Below, one piece after another: positions 51,460-60,221 of a DNA stretch of 64,000 bases (the first letter of the stretch is position 1; every line of letters begins with the position of its first letter). The notes under the pieces were generated by a model. That model was not told the DNA's origin. It made no database searches and worked only from the letters and a program-made list of their open reading frames with translations. Origin of the DNA: Actinomadura rudentiformis (GTDB taxonomy: Bacteria; Actinomycetota; Actinomycetes; Streptosporangiales; Streptosporangiaceae); assembly GCF_008923185.1 (NCBI RefSeq), contig NZ_WBMT01000028.1, positions 105,514 to 169,513 on the forward strand. The letters run 5' to 3'. Position numbers and translations under genes: made by a program.

Positions 51460-52962
51460 ATGTCAGGGTGGCAGGATAAGGTTCCGACAAGTGGCTCGGT
51501 GAAGCTTCCGCCCGATCCTCGTGCACTGGAAGGCCTCGGCCGGAATCACTCGTTCGACACCGCTCTGGCCGACCTGGTCGACAACTCGATCGATGCAGGG
51601 GCGAGCGACGTCCTGATCCGGCTGATCCGGCACGGCGGTCGACTTCGTTCTCTATATGTAGTCGACAATGGTCGGGGGATGTCACCCTTCGATATCGATA
51701 CGGCGATGACCGTCGGCGGAAGACGCGACTACGCTGCCGATGATCTTGGCCACTTCGGGATCGGACTCCAGAGCGCCTCATTCAGCCAGGCACGCGTCTT
51801 GACGGTCATGTCGAGTGCCGAGGGCCATGGCGCAGTAGGGCGAAGGCTGACGTTGGACGACGACAGAGCATTCCACGCGGACATCGTGCCTGTGGAGTTC
51901 GCACACCGGGAGCTTGTCCGTGACTGGGGAGTCCCGGGCGAGGGGACCGGGACTGTCATCCGTTGGGACGAGGTAATCGGATTCCCGGTGACCGATGACG
52001 CGACTCGGGTCGAGGAGTTCGTCAGCGGGACGATCCGGATGGTCTCCAATCACCTCGGTCTGGTCTTTCACCGCCTCCTTTCGGGCGGCCGCATCAGAAT
52101 TGCGCTGGAAGTGGAGGACACGGACTCTGGATTTGCGGGCGCGCGGTTTCTTGTGAGCCCGCTCGATCCGTTCGGTTACAAGCGGTCTGGTCGGGCCGGG
52201 TATCCGAGGGAGCTTAAGGGTAGATCGGACAGCGGCCAGGTCGTCTTTCGGTGTCACATATGGAATCGTTCTAACCTGCCCGAGTTTAAATTGCTCGACG
52301 GTGGTGAGCGCAGGCAAGGTCTTTATATCTGCCGCCGAGACAGGCTGCTTCAGGCCGGGGGTGACTGGGGCGGCATCACTGCCCTTGCGAAGCGTCTGCA
52401 GCTCGCTCGCGTCGCCATCGACCTCGATGATGATGTGATCGGTCTCTTCCGGATGAACCCCGAGAAGTCCAGAGTCATCGTCGGCCCCGACTTCACACAC
52501 CTGGCTGAGAAGGCGGTCGCCGAGGATGGAACCACGTTCGCCCAGTACCTGGAAGACGCGGAGCAGGCGTTTCGAGAGTCGAACAAGAGAACTCGAGAGC
52601 GCCGCAAGATGATTCCTCCCGGCAAGGGCTTCGCCCCGGGGCTGCGTAGGGCGATCGCCGACGAGGTGCCCTTCACGGACGAGTCGGATGAGCCGATCGG
52701 TATCCGCTGGAAGCAGTTCGATGGCGATGATTTCTTCGAGGTCGACCGGGCCGAGCGGGTGTTGTGGCTGAACGACCGCTACCGGACGACCGTCCTCGGC
52801 GGCAGAAGAGGAGGTCTCAACGATGCACCGATCATCAAGTCGCTCCTCTATCTCTTGCTGGAGGAGGTCTTCGAGGGAGACCACCTCGGCCCTAGGGACA
52901 AGGACAACCTCAACCTATGGCAGGAGATCATCACAGCCGCGGCGAAGAGCGAGCGGTCATGA
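51460..52962 (+). CDS. GHKL (MORC/MutL-like) ATPase of a Z1-type defence operon
   Basis: A 500-aa ATPase. N box LADLVDNSIDAGASDVLIRL (near 34), G1 VVDNGRGMSPFDID (near 67), and G2 GHFGIGLQSASFSQARVLTV (near 97) define the GHKL fold of the MutL/MORC type. The C-terminal half is not assigned. Prokaryotic MORC/MutL-like ATPases are found beside cytosine methyltransferases, restriction-type nucleases and Z1 ATPases in systems proposed from comparative genomics as restriction-modification variants. ATG 51460 has AGGAG at 51450-51454. The end overlaps the next gene by ATGA (52959-52962). The protein probably closes as a clamp on DNA under ATP control. Confidence 0.85.
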   Translation: MSGWQDKVPTSGSVKLPPDPRALEGLGRNHSFDTALADLVDNSIDAGASDVLIRLIRHGGRLRSLYVVDNGRGMSPFDIDTAMTVGGRRDYAADDLGHFGIGLQSASFSQARVLTVMSSAEGHGAVGRRLTLDDDRAFHADIVPVEFAHRELVRDWGVPGEGTGTVIRWDEVIGFPVTDDATRVEEFVSGTIRMVSNHLGLVFHRLLSGGRIRIALEVEDTDSGFAGARFLVSPLDPFGYKRSGRAGYPRELKGRSDSGQVVFRCHIWNRSNLPEFKLLDGGERRQGLYICRRDRLLQAGGDWGGITALAKRLQLARVAIDLDDDVIGLFRMNPEKSRVIVGPDFTHLAEKAVAEDGTTFAQYLEDAEQAFRESNKRTRERRKMIPPGKGFAPGLRRAIADEVPFTDESDEPIGIRWKQFDGDDFFEVDRAERVLWLNDRYRTTVLGGRRGGLNDAPIIKSLLYLLLEEVFEGDHLGPRDKDNLNLWQEIITAAAKSERS

Positions 52963-53012
52963 TGGGTCGGCATCTCAGCATCGACGGATTCGAGAAATAG
53001 CTCAGGGAGGAA
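52959..53012 (+). other. Amber-interrupted N-terminus of the PD-(D/E)XK gene
   Basis: ATG 52959 overlaps the GHKL stop (ATGA) and opens MMGRHLSIDGFEK, then TAG at 52998-53000, then LREEVPLEYPIEG in the same frame. The residues before and after the TAG read as one continuous N-terminus, so the stop replaces a single sense codon (probably Tyr or Trp). Confidence 0.75.
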
Positions 53013-53942
53013 GTGCCCTTGGAGTATCCGATCGAGGGCGAGCCGAGGCTGAGCCTGTTCATCGATCCGTCCAGGCCTGCGATCGGACTGCGCGTGCCCT
53101 TGCCGAAGACAGTCGCGCTTCCTGACGCCGGCCTGGAGCACATCCGGTTGCGCAGGGTTCACGCCGGTGGCCTTCACCAGGCGGAGGTCGCGGTGACCGA
53201 CTCGCGCTCGTTCGTGGACGCCTATCCGATTCTCATGGCCGTCGCCGACCGCATCCAGTTGGAAGGTCGCACTCTGGACTTTGCGCTCACCGACACACTG
53301 CGCCTTCTGGGACGATTGCTGGAGCGTCGTGACTCGTTCTCGGTCGAGAAGGAGCTGGGCCTCTTCGGCGAGCTGCTCTTCGTTCTCGGACTGTACGACG
53401 CTGTTGGGGTAGCCGAGGCTGTCGCCGCCTGGCGTGGTCCTGAGTTCGAAGAGCACGATTTCGGGTTGCGTGGCCTCGACATCGAGGTCAAGACCACCAG
53501 TGGTGAGCGGCGCACGCACTGGATCGACTCTCCGAGCCAGCTCCAGCCTGTGGCGGGCCGCGCTCTCTGGCTGGTTTCGTACCAGCTGACCGCGCCCGGC
53601 GCAGAAGGCGGCGCGACGCTTCCCGAGCTGATCCAATGGGTCCGGGATTTGCTGGGCACGGCAAAGCAGTCCGACACGCTCAGTTCCTGCCTTGAAGGGG
53701 TCGCCTGGCGCGAGTCGTACGCGGATACATGCACCAATCGTTGGCGTCACCGCAGCAAGCCGACCGCATATGTGGTCGCAGACGACCTTCCTCGCATCAC
53801 CACCGACCTGCTCGCTACAGCAGGCATCGACCTTACTCGCGTGCCGGAGCTGCGGTATCGCGTGGATCTCACCGGTTTAGAAGGCGACGCCTCGGCGCCG
53901 GATTTCCTTGCAGCAGCACTCGCCCATGGAGGACTGGGATGA
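53013..53942 (+). CDS. PD-(D/E)XK-type restriction nuclease, probably re-initiated
   Basis: A 309-aa product if translation begins at GTG 53013. TTG 53019 has better spacing to GGAGG (53006-53010). The nuclease signature is EEHDFGLRGLDIEVKTTSGE (near 147-167), giving the D...ExK active site. LFGELLFVLGLYDAVG and the C-terminal strands fit the PD-(D/E)XK motif proteins found between GHKL and Z1 genes. It would be the DNA-cutting subunit. The natural start, coupled by ATGA to the GHKL gene, is separated from this part by an in-frame amber codon; the nuclease core itself is undamaged. It may therefore be weakly expressed by re-initiation, readthrough or suppression, or inactive. The end overlaps the Z1 gene by ATGA. 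Confidence 0.75.
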   Translation: MPLEYPIEGEPRLSLFIDPSRPAIGLRVPLPKTVALPDAGLEHIRLRRVHAGGLHQAEVAVTDSRSFVDAYPILMAVADRIQLEGRTLDFALTDTLRLLGRLLERRDSFSVEKELGLFGELLFVLGLYDAVGVAEAVAAWRGPEFEEHDFGLRGLDIEVKTTSGERRTHWIDSPSQLQPVAGRALWLVSYQLTAPGAEGGATLPELIQWVRDLLGTAKQSDTLSSCLEGVAWRESYADTCTNRWRHRSKPTAYVVADDLPRITTDLLATAGIDLTRVPELRYRVDLTGLEGDASAPDFLAAALAHGGLG

Positions 53943-56833
53943 CCGACGGGTTCGCCAAGGCATACCTCGCCGCTCTGGCCGTGATGGAGCAGAACGGCAT
54001 GCCCGATGCTCTGCACGAGACGGCTGCCTTCTTGGGCCGTAAGGACGGGGTCTCGGCCGACGACGACTCTCTCCGGGCTCATCTGGCCGGCAGCGACAAG
54101 GACGACGAGTTGCGCATGCAGCTCCACTTGCGACTTGCCAAGTGGGACAACTTGGATGAGGCCTCCTGGACCGAAGGGACCGAGCCCCATACCGATCAAC
54201 GACGGGCGCTGGTAGTCCGGCTGCTCGAGGTCGACGACCTGACCGGCAAGATGCTCGCCGAACAATTCCCGATCGCGGGCAAGGATGACGACATCGTCAT
54301 CGCCGACGAGGACGACTGGCAGCCTTGGTACACAGAGGAACTGCGAAAGAAGCGCGACTTCTACTGGAAGAGCTACCAGGGACTGCTCACACGTAAGGGT
54401 TGGGAACCGGAAGCGATCGCCGCCCTCGACCAGGCCACCGACGAGGTGGTCGAGCGGCTCTCTGACCCGACGCGCGTCGAGGCGTACCAAGCCAAGGGCC
54501 TGGTCGTCGGCTACGTGCAGAGTGGCAAAACCGCCAATTTCACTGGCGTGGTCGCCAAGGCCATCGATGCCGGATACCGCCTCGTCATCGTCCTGACCGG
54601 CACCACTGATCTGCTGCGCAACCAGACGCAACGACGCCTGGACATGGAACTCATCGGAGTCGAGAACATCCTCGGTGGCGCGGATCCCGACGATCAGGCC
54701 GCGTTGGACGACGTCGACTACCAGGACGACCCGGACTGGATCGACGGCAAGTTCCTATCGCACGGAGTGAAGCCGAACGACGCCGATCGTCCGGCGATTC
54801 ATCGCCTGACCAGGTACGCGGGTGACTACAAGAGCCTCAAGCACGGCATCGAGGCTTTGAATTTTCTCAAGGTCGATAAAGCACTGCCCTTCTACGACCC
54901 GACCAACCTCCACCCCGCCGATGCCAAGGTGGCGATCGTCAAGAAGAACTCCACTGTGCTCACCAAGCTGGTGAACGACCTCCACAAAATCTCCGCGAAG
55001 CTCGGCCACATCCCGGTCCTGATCATTGATGACGAGTCCGATCAGGCCTCGGTCAACACCAGTAACCCCAAGAAGTGGCTGGACGACCAGAAGGAACGGA
55101 CCGCGATCAATCGACTGATCGCCCGGCTTCTTCGCGATCTACCGCGGGCCCAGTACGTCGGCTACACGGCCACTCCGTTCGCGAACGTTTTCATCGACCC
55201 CAGCGACGCTGAGGACATCTTCCCCAAGGACTTCTTGATCTCGTTGAGGCGAGCGCCCGGGTACGTTGGGGCTGCCGATTTCCACGACCTCGACGCAGAA
55301 CTAGACGATGTTGAACGGACCTTCGCCACCTCACGGGAGAAGGCACACGTCCGGTTCGTTCTAGAGGAAGGAGGCGAGGACGATAAGACCCTGTTGAGGG
55401 CGATCGACACCTTTGTCCTGACCGGTGCGATGAAGTTGTATCGCGAGGCCGAGGGCATCCACGTCTTTCGGCATCACACGATGCTCGTTCACGAGGCCAT
55501 GCGGACCGCAAAGCACAAGGAACAGGCCGATCGGATCCGCTCCTTGTGGAAGAAGGCCGGCTACTACTCAGCGGCCTCTCGTGATCGGCTCCGTGGTCTG
55601 TTCGATGCCGACGTACGACCGGTCGCGGAGGCCGTCGGCCAGGGGCTCCCCACTCCTGTGACGTTCGACGAGCTGCTTCCGTACGTGTCCGATGCTGTCG
55701 CCCGCATCGGCCAGACGGACCCTGTCATCGTCGTGAACAGCGACAAGGACGCTGCGACCGAGGACCTCGACTTCGACCGCCGTCCGGTCTGGCGAATCCT
55801 CGTGGGAGGCAACAAGCTCGCACGAGGATTCACGGTGGAGGGCCTGACAGTTTCGTACTTCCTCCGCAAGACCGCGATGGCAGACGCGATGATGCAGATG
55901 GGCCGTTGGTTCGGCTTCCGACAGAACTACAAGGACCTCGTCCGGCTCTATATCAGCCCCAATCTGTACGACGGATTCGAGGCGATCGTTCGTGACGAGG
56001 AATTCTTCCGCAACGAGCTGCGTCGCTACGCCACACGGGTCGACGGTGAGCCGCAGGTGACGCCAAGACAGATCCCGCCACTGGTCGCTCAACACATTCC
56101 CTGGTTGAAGCCGACGGCGAGCAACAAGATGTACAACGTCGAACTGGTTGAGCGTCGCTCACCCGGCGTCGGCCTGGAGCCGACGGGCTACCCGAAGGAC
56201 CCGAACGACCTTCAAGCCAACACCGAAGCGATGCTGCCGCTCATCGAAGCAGCCACGGACAGGGTTTTGCTCCATTCTTCTCCGAAGAGCACCTATCCCG
56301 CCCTCATGGGGACTATCTCTCAGGGCGGATTGCTCGACGTGCTGGGCGCTCTGCGCTGGTTCGAGCCGGAGCATTTCGCGCCGGACCTGAGATGGCTCAG
56401 AAGACTTGGCCCCGAGAAGGTCGAAGACTGGGCCGTCATCCTGCCCCAACATGTTCGCGGCACAGAGGCTGTACGTATGCTCATGGGGCATGGACCACTT
56501 AGCCTGTTCCGCCGTCGACGTCGCCGCGATCCGTACTTCGGTGCTCTCAGTGAACCCAGGCATCGGCGAACCGCCGCACGCATCGTGGGTCTCAGCACCG
56601 AGCCTGCCGACGTGGAGGCGGACAAGTGGGCCCGTCCCAGACGCGGCGCCTTTCTCCTGTACCCGGTCATAGAGACCGATCCGCCCGTCGCACCGGAGAT
56701 CAATTCCCACCAGGTGATCATGGTGTTTCACCTACTCGCGCCCGCCGAGGCGACAGCATCTGACGGCCGCCTCGTCACCTTTAAGACTCGTGATAGCCGC
56801 AAGGCTCGTGCTGCCATTGTCGATGCTGACTAG
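53939..56833 (+). CDS. Z1-domain helicase-like ATPase
   Basis: A 964-aa superfamily 2-like ATPase with the Z1 domain. Walker A GLVVGYVQSGKTANFTGVVA (near 187), DEAD-like box PVLIIDDESDQASVNT (near 361), YVGYTATPFANVFIDP (near 407), Z1 core ILVGGNKLARGFTVEGLTVS (near 621), and MQMGRWFGFRQNYKDLVRLY (near 652) are clear. Z1 proteins accompany GHKL ATPases and PD-(D/E)XK nucleases in defence operons and are taken to be the DNA-translocating motor. ATG 53939 overlaps the nuclease stop by ATGA. It is the last gene of the operon; no AIPR-type gene follows, although one often does. Confidence 0.88.
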   Translation: MTDGFAKAYLAALAVMEQNGMPDALHETAAFLGRKDGVSADDDSLRAHLAGSDKDDELRMQLHLRLAKWDNLDEASWTEGTEPHTDQRRALVVRLLEVDDLTGKMLAEQFPIAGKDDDIVIADEDDWQPWYTEELRKKRDFYWKSYQGLLTRKGWEPEAIAALDQATDEVVERLSDPTRVEAYQAKGLVVGYVQSGKTANFTGVVAKAIDAGYRLVIVLTGTTDLLRNQTQRRLDMELIGVENILGGADPDDQAALDDVDYQDDPDWIDGKFLSHGVKPNDADRPAIHRLTRYAGDYKSLKHGIEALNFLKVDKALPFYDPTNLHPADAKVAIVKKNSTVLTKLVNDLHKISAKLGHIPVLIIDDESDQASVNTSNPKKWLDDQKERTAINRLIARLLRDLPRAQYVGYTATPFANVFIDPSDAEDIFPKDFLISLRRAPGYVGAADFHDLDAELDDVERTFATSREKAHVRFVLEEGGEDDKTLLRAIDTFVLTGAMKLYREAEGIHVFRHHTMLVHEAMRTAKHKEQADRIRSLWKKAGYYSAASRDRLRGLFDADVRPVAEAVGQGLPTPVTFDELLPYVSDAVARIGQTDPVIVVNSDKDAATEDLDFDRRPVWRILVGGNKLARGFTVEGLTVSYFLRKTAMADAMMQMGRWFGFRQNYKDLVRLYISPNLYDGFEAIVRDEEFFRNELRRYATRVDGEPQVTPRQIPPLVAQHIPWLKPTASNKMYNVELVERRSPGVGLEPTGYPKDPNDLQANTEAMLPLIEAATDRVLLHSSPKSTYPALMGTISQGGLLDVLGALRWFEPEHFAPDLRWLRRLGPEKVEDWAVILPQHVRGTEAVRMLMGHGPLSLFRRRRRRDPYFGALSEPRHRRTAARIVGLSTEPADVEADKWARPRRGAFLLYPVIETDPPVAPEINSHQVIMVFHLLAPAEATASDGRLVTFKTRDSRKARAAIVDAD

Positions 56834-57093
56834 ACCGTCTCGCACACGAGGTTCTGCGGACGTCTGCCCAATGAAGCCCTGGGACGAGTGGGGGTGCGCC
56901 CAGACACTCGGTCGGTCACTCTAGATTGCTCCGGGGTCGAATAGGGCTTGAGTGCCGGCGGAACGGAGGGCGCGATTCCATCCGGAGTCACACCCAAGTG
57001 AATCAGAAAGTTCTGAGCGCCTGGGGCTTGTCCATTCAAGGTCGCACGACTTCTCTTCATCAAGGAGCGGACGGCCGTAGCCGCTCTGCGTCG
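56834..57093. other. Short intergenic region
   Basis: About 260 bases between the Z1 gene and the convergent drmB remnant. No gene is seen. Confidence 0.5.
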
Positions 57094-58060
57094 TCAGCAA
57101 TGTGGAATGTGAAGGTTTCGGATCTGTTCTGCTGTGCCAGCCCTTGTTGATTGCTTGAACAATCCAGATTCGCGGGCTTTGTCGAAGAAGCTGCTCTCCG
57201 GACTGTCTGGGGTTCCGACGAGGAGTGCTCTGTCCAGCAAGGTGTTGAAGTGTTCACAGGAAGTTTCGGGTAGCAGAATGCAGGCGTGGCGGGCGGCGCG
57301 GTTCAGATTGCCGGGGCCGGAGGGCGGGACTCGATGCACAACGGATCTGCCGAGCACCAGGACACGCGGTCAAGGGCACGACGGATCGAGCCGCTGAAGT
57401 CGCCGTATTCGGTCTGGGCGACGATGCCTCCGAGACTTCCCGTGGAGTCGCTCGTTGCGGTGTAGATCAGGATGCCGGTCATGGTGTCGGACACGTAGAG
57501 GCGTTCCCGGAGGCTTGCGGCCGGATAGCAGCAGTCCAAGGCCCATTCGTTGATGATCCCGTTTGCAGGGGTGTGCATCATCATGAGGCGGGGCGTGATG
57601 GCTCGGTCGGGGGCTGTTCCTTGCTGGAGGAACTGCTTTGCGTACGAGGAGTTGATCTTTGCGACTCGCTCGACGACGGCGGGGCGGTTCTCCCAATCGG
57701 CCAGTCGCTCCTCGTCGAGCCGGAGGAACGCACCTTCCCCGATGACCTCAATGGCCGGGAGCCAGCCTGGGGAGCTGCCTGGGGCATGGAGGCTGGGGGA
57801 ACGGGATGTCGACGCAGGACTTGGGCATGCAGACGGGTGAAGCCCTTCAGGACACGAACTTCGCGGAGTCGTTTGACCTTCATCACCTGCGTGATGGCCA
57901 GGGAGTCGTCGATCTTTTCTTCGTGAGCGGGCACGCAGACGAAGTCTTGCTCTGCTGAGGTCTCTTCCGTCGTGCCCTTGAGCGCCTTCCGCAGCCGAAC
58001 ACCGAGCGCCTCACGGGCGGCCTTCAGGTCATCAGCCATCTGCCAGTCAGGCCGGTGATC
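57094..58060 (-). pseudogene. Broken second drmB (DUF1998) copy
   Basis: On the minus strand, pieces in three frames match the C-terminal half of the intact DrmB at 28.9-30.7 kb: EQDFVCVPAHEEK, then VMKVKRLREVRVLKGFTRL; NGIINEWALDCCYPAASL and LYVSDTMTGILIYTATSDS; and finally RAARHACILLPETSCEHFNT. Spacing and order are the same as in the intact gene (VRVLKGFTRL, INEWSLDSGYPAASL, ACHSCVLLPETSCEEFNT). The N-terminal zinc region is missing and frameshifts separate the pieces. It is a fossil of a further DISARM-like cassette, diverged in sequence from the intact one. Confidence 0.85.
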
Positions 58061-58061
58061 C

Positions 58062-58535
58062 CGGTGCGGTACCGCGACCGTCCACCTGGCCTCGAACGAA
58101 TCCTGGCACTGCCTGACCAGTGCCTGATCGTCGTCCCATTGCTGCCCCGCCGGATTGGCGTCGCCGTCGTGGAGGTTGAACATGACGGCCTTGCCGTCCA
58201 GCACGAACATGTCGCTCCCCGGCAACAACAGCGTGGAGGCCAGGCGGCAAGGCAGCCACCCGATGTCTTCACCCGCCTCCACCAGGTACGAGGCGAACTC
58301 ATAAGTCCCATGCATGTAGGCCGATGCCGGTTTGGAGATCGTCTTGACGCGGCGCTGCTCGATGCCCGCCTTGATTCATGCGGCGGTCTCCGCGACCGCC
58401 ACAGATCGCACCCGCTCGGTCTCGTCCGGCACCTGGTCGATGTCGACGCCGTACCGGTCGAGCAGTTCCAGTTCCTGAAGCTCGCGTCACGGCAGTGATG
58501 AGCTGGCTTCGGCGCTCAGCCGAGATCGACTTCAT
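58062..58535 (-). pseudogene. DUF6879-like protein gene, broken
   Basis: ATG 58535 (minus strand, with AAGGAG five bases upstream) opens MKSISAERRSQLITAVT. A frameshift leads to RELQELELLDRYGVDIDQVP, a TGA interrupts after VRSVAVAETAA, and the sequence goes on as IKAGIEQRRVKTISKPASAY, MHGTYEFASYLVEAGEDIGW and LLPGSDMFVLDGKAVMFNLH. The last part resembles DUF6879, a family found beside Scr1-type regulators in actinomycetes. It runs directly into the drmB remnant. Confidence 0.5.
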
Positions 58536-59032
58536 ACTTCTCCTTGGCGTTAGGCGCGGACGAACATGTCCACGAGGTCGTCACCCACTTCCACTCTCGT
58601 TCCCACGGTTGAGGTGCCGCTTGATGCGGGTTCAGCTGGTGACGGGCAACGCGCGCGCTCGCTGGCGCGCCTCAGCGCCAAGCGCCGTGAGTCGAGTGTG
58701 GAAGGCGTTGTGCCGGTTCTGATCCAAGATTCAGCGGTAGGTTGAGCTCTGCCAACGGCCCCGACTCGACCATCCACGGCTCGGGCGCTCGATCCAGCAG
58801 ACCTGGGCGTGTTCATGCATCCGCTCCGTAAGAGCAGCTGCCTCTTGCTCATGTTCAATGAATACACTCAGTGAGTATTCCGTTACTCGACTGGAATCTC
58901 GAACGTCTGTTCGCGATGATTGTGGCAGTAGGGCATCAGCTGGCTAAGGGGCTTCAATGCCCTCTGAGGGTGCGGCTGGGCGCGGGGTGCGTCAATGGGG
59001 CCGGAGGAGTTGGAGCATGAGAGCATCGTCGG
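58536..59032. other. Intergenic region with an inverted repeat
   Basis: About 500 bases without a clear gene. A minus-strand end VGTRVEVGDDLVDMFVRA near 58550-58610 may be a relict C-terminus. GAATAC (58860-58865) and GTATTC (58875-58880) flank a 9-base core ACTCAGTGA, a plausible operator 150 bases before the third methyltransferase. Confidence 0.4.
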
Positions 59033-60220
59033 ATGCATGACGCCGTGGTCAATGAGTCTGCCCCTCGGGTGGCGGGCTTGTTTGCTGGCATCGGTGGCCT
59101 TGAGCTGGGGCTTCGGAGGGGTATGGGCGCGCACGCGGCCATGCTTTGCGAGTGGTGGGAGCCGGCGCAAGCCGTGTTGCAAGACCGGTTTCCGGGAGTG
59201 CCGCTGCACGATGACGTGCAGACTCTCCAGTCGCTCCCGGATGTCGAAGTGGTGACCGCAGGCTTTCCTTGTACTGACCTCTCCCAGGCAGGTAGAACGG
59301 CTGGGATCGAGGGTGCCGCGTCAGGCATGGTGAGACATCTGTTCGAGCTACTTGCGGACTCTGGCCCCACTTGGGTGGTGATCGAGAATGTCCGCAATAT
59401 GCTCGCCCTAGATGGCGGCCGAGCTATGGAGTACTTGGTCTCTGAGTTCGAGCGACTTCAGTTCCGGTGGGCCTACCGCTTGGTCGACTCCCGCTTCACC
59501 GGTGTCCCGCAGCGTAGGCAGCGAGTGATCATGCTTGCGTCAAGGACGCATGACCCGCGTTCTGTTCTCTTCTCCGACGACGTGGCCGAACCCTCCGGGG
59601 AGCGGTACCGGGACGACGCTCACGGCTTCTACTGGACAGAGGGGCGCCGGGGTCTGGGGTGGGCCAAAGATGCCTTGCCGACCCTCAAGGGCGGATCTGG
59701 GTTGGGCATTCCCTCTCCCCCCGCGTTGTGGGTCCGCGATGCCGAGCCAGGTCGAGCAATCGTCACACCTTCCCTTACCGACGCCGAGGACCTGCAGGGG
59801 TTTCCACGGGGGTGGACGGAAGCCGCCCAGGGATTCGGCAGGTCCGGGAGTGCGAGGTGGAAGCTTGTTGGTAATGCCGTGACGGTCGGAGTCGCTGAGT
59901 GGCTTGGCCGCCGGCTGGGTCTCCCCCCGGGCACATGGGACGATGGCGGCAGCCTGATCCTGCCTCGGGGAACGCGCTGGCCAGCAGCAGCATGGGGGGA
60001 CAAGAACGAACGCTGGGAATATCCCGCCAGCATGTGGCCTGAGGTGCAGCCCTACAGGCATCTGCTGGATGTTGTGGATCAGTCTACGATGACGCCTCTA
60101 AGCCTTCGCGCAACGAGCGGCTTCTATGGGCGCCTCCAGGCGAGCAGTCTGCGCTACGACGAGAACTTCGCGCTGGCGGTCAAGCAGCATGCAGAGTTCA
60201 TGGAAGGCAACGTCGCATGA
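59033..60220 (+). CDS. DNA (cytosine-5)-methyltransferase
   Basis: A 395-aa C5-cytosine methyltransferase of a different subgroup from the other two. Motif I VAGLFAGIGGLELGLRRG, motif IV TAGFPCTDLSQAGRTAG with PCT in place of PCQ (near 76), motif VI VVIENVRNMLAL, motif VIII VPQRRQRVIMLAS, motif X WKLVGNAVTVGVAEWLG. The N- and C-terminal parts are complete. It is followed two bases later by the DUF4263 nuclease gene, so the two are likely an operon in which the methyltransferase protects DNA. GC content and codon use are similar to the island. Start ATG 59033. Confidence 0.9.
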   Translation: MHDAVVNESAPRVAGLFAGIGGLELGLRRGMGAHAAMLCEWWEPAQAVLQDRFPGVPLHDDVQTLQSLPDVEVVTAGFPCTDLSQAGRTAGIEGAASGMVRHLFELLADSGPTWVVIENVRNMLALDGGRAMEYLVSEFERLQFRWAYRLVDSRFTGVPQRRQRVIMLASRTHDPRSVLFSDDVAEPSGERYRDDAHGFYWTEGRRGLGWAKDALPTLKGGSGLGIPSPPALWVRDAEPGRAIVTPSLTDAEDLQGFPRGWTEAAQGFGRSGSARWKLVGNAVTVGVAEWLGRRLGLPPGTWDDGGSLILPRGTRWPAAAWGDKNERWEYPASMWPEVQPYRHLLDVVDQSTMTPLSLRATSGFYGRLQASSLRYDENFALAVKQHAEFMEGNVA

Positions 60221-60221
60221 C

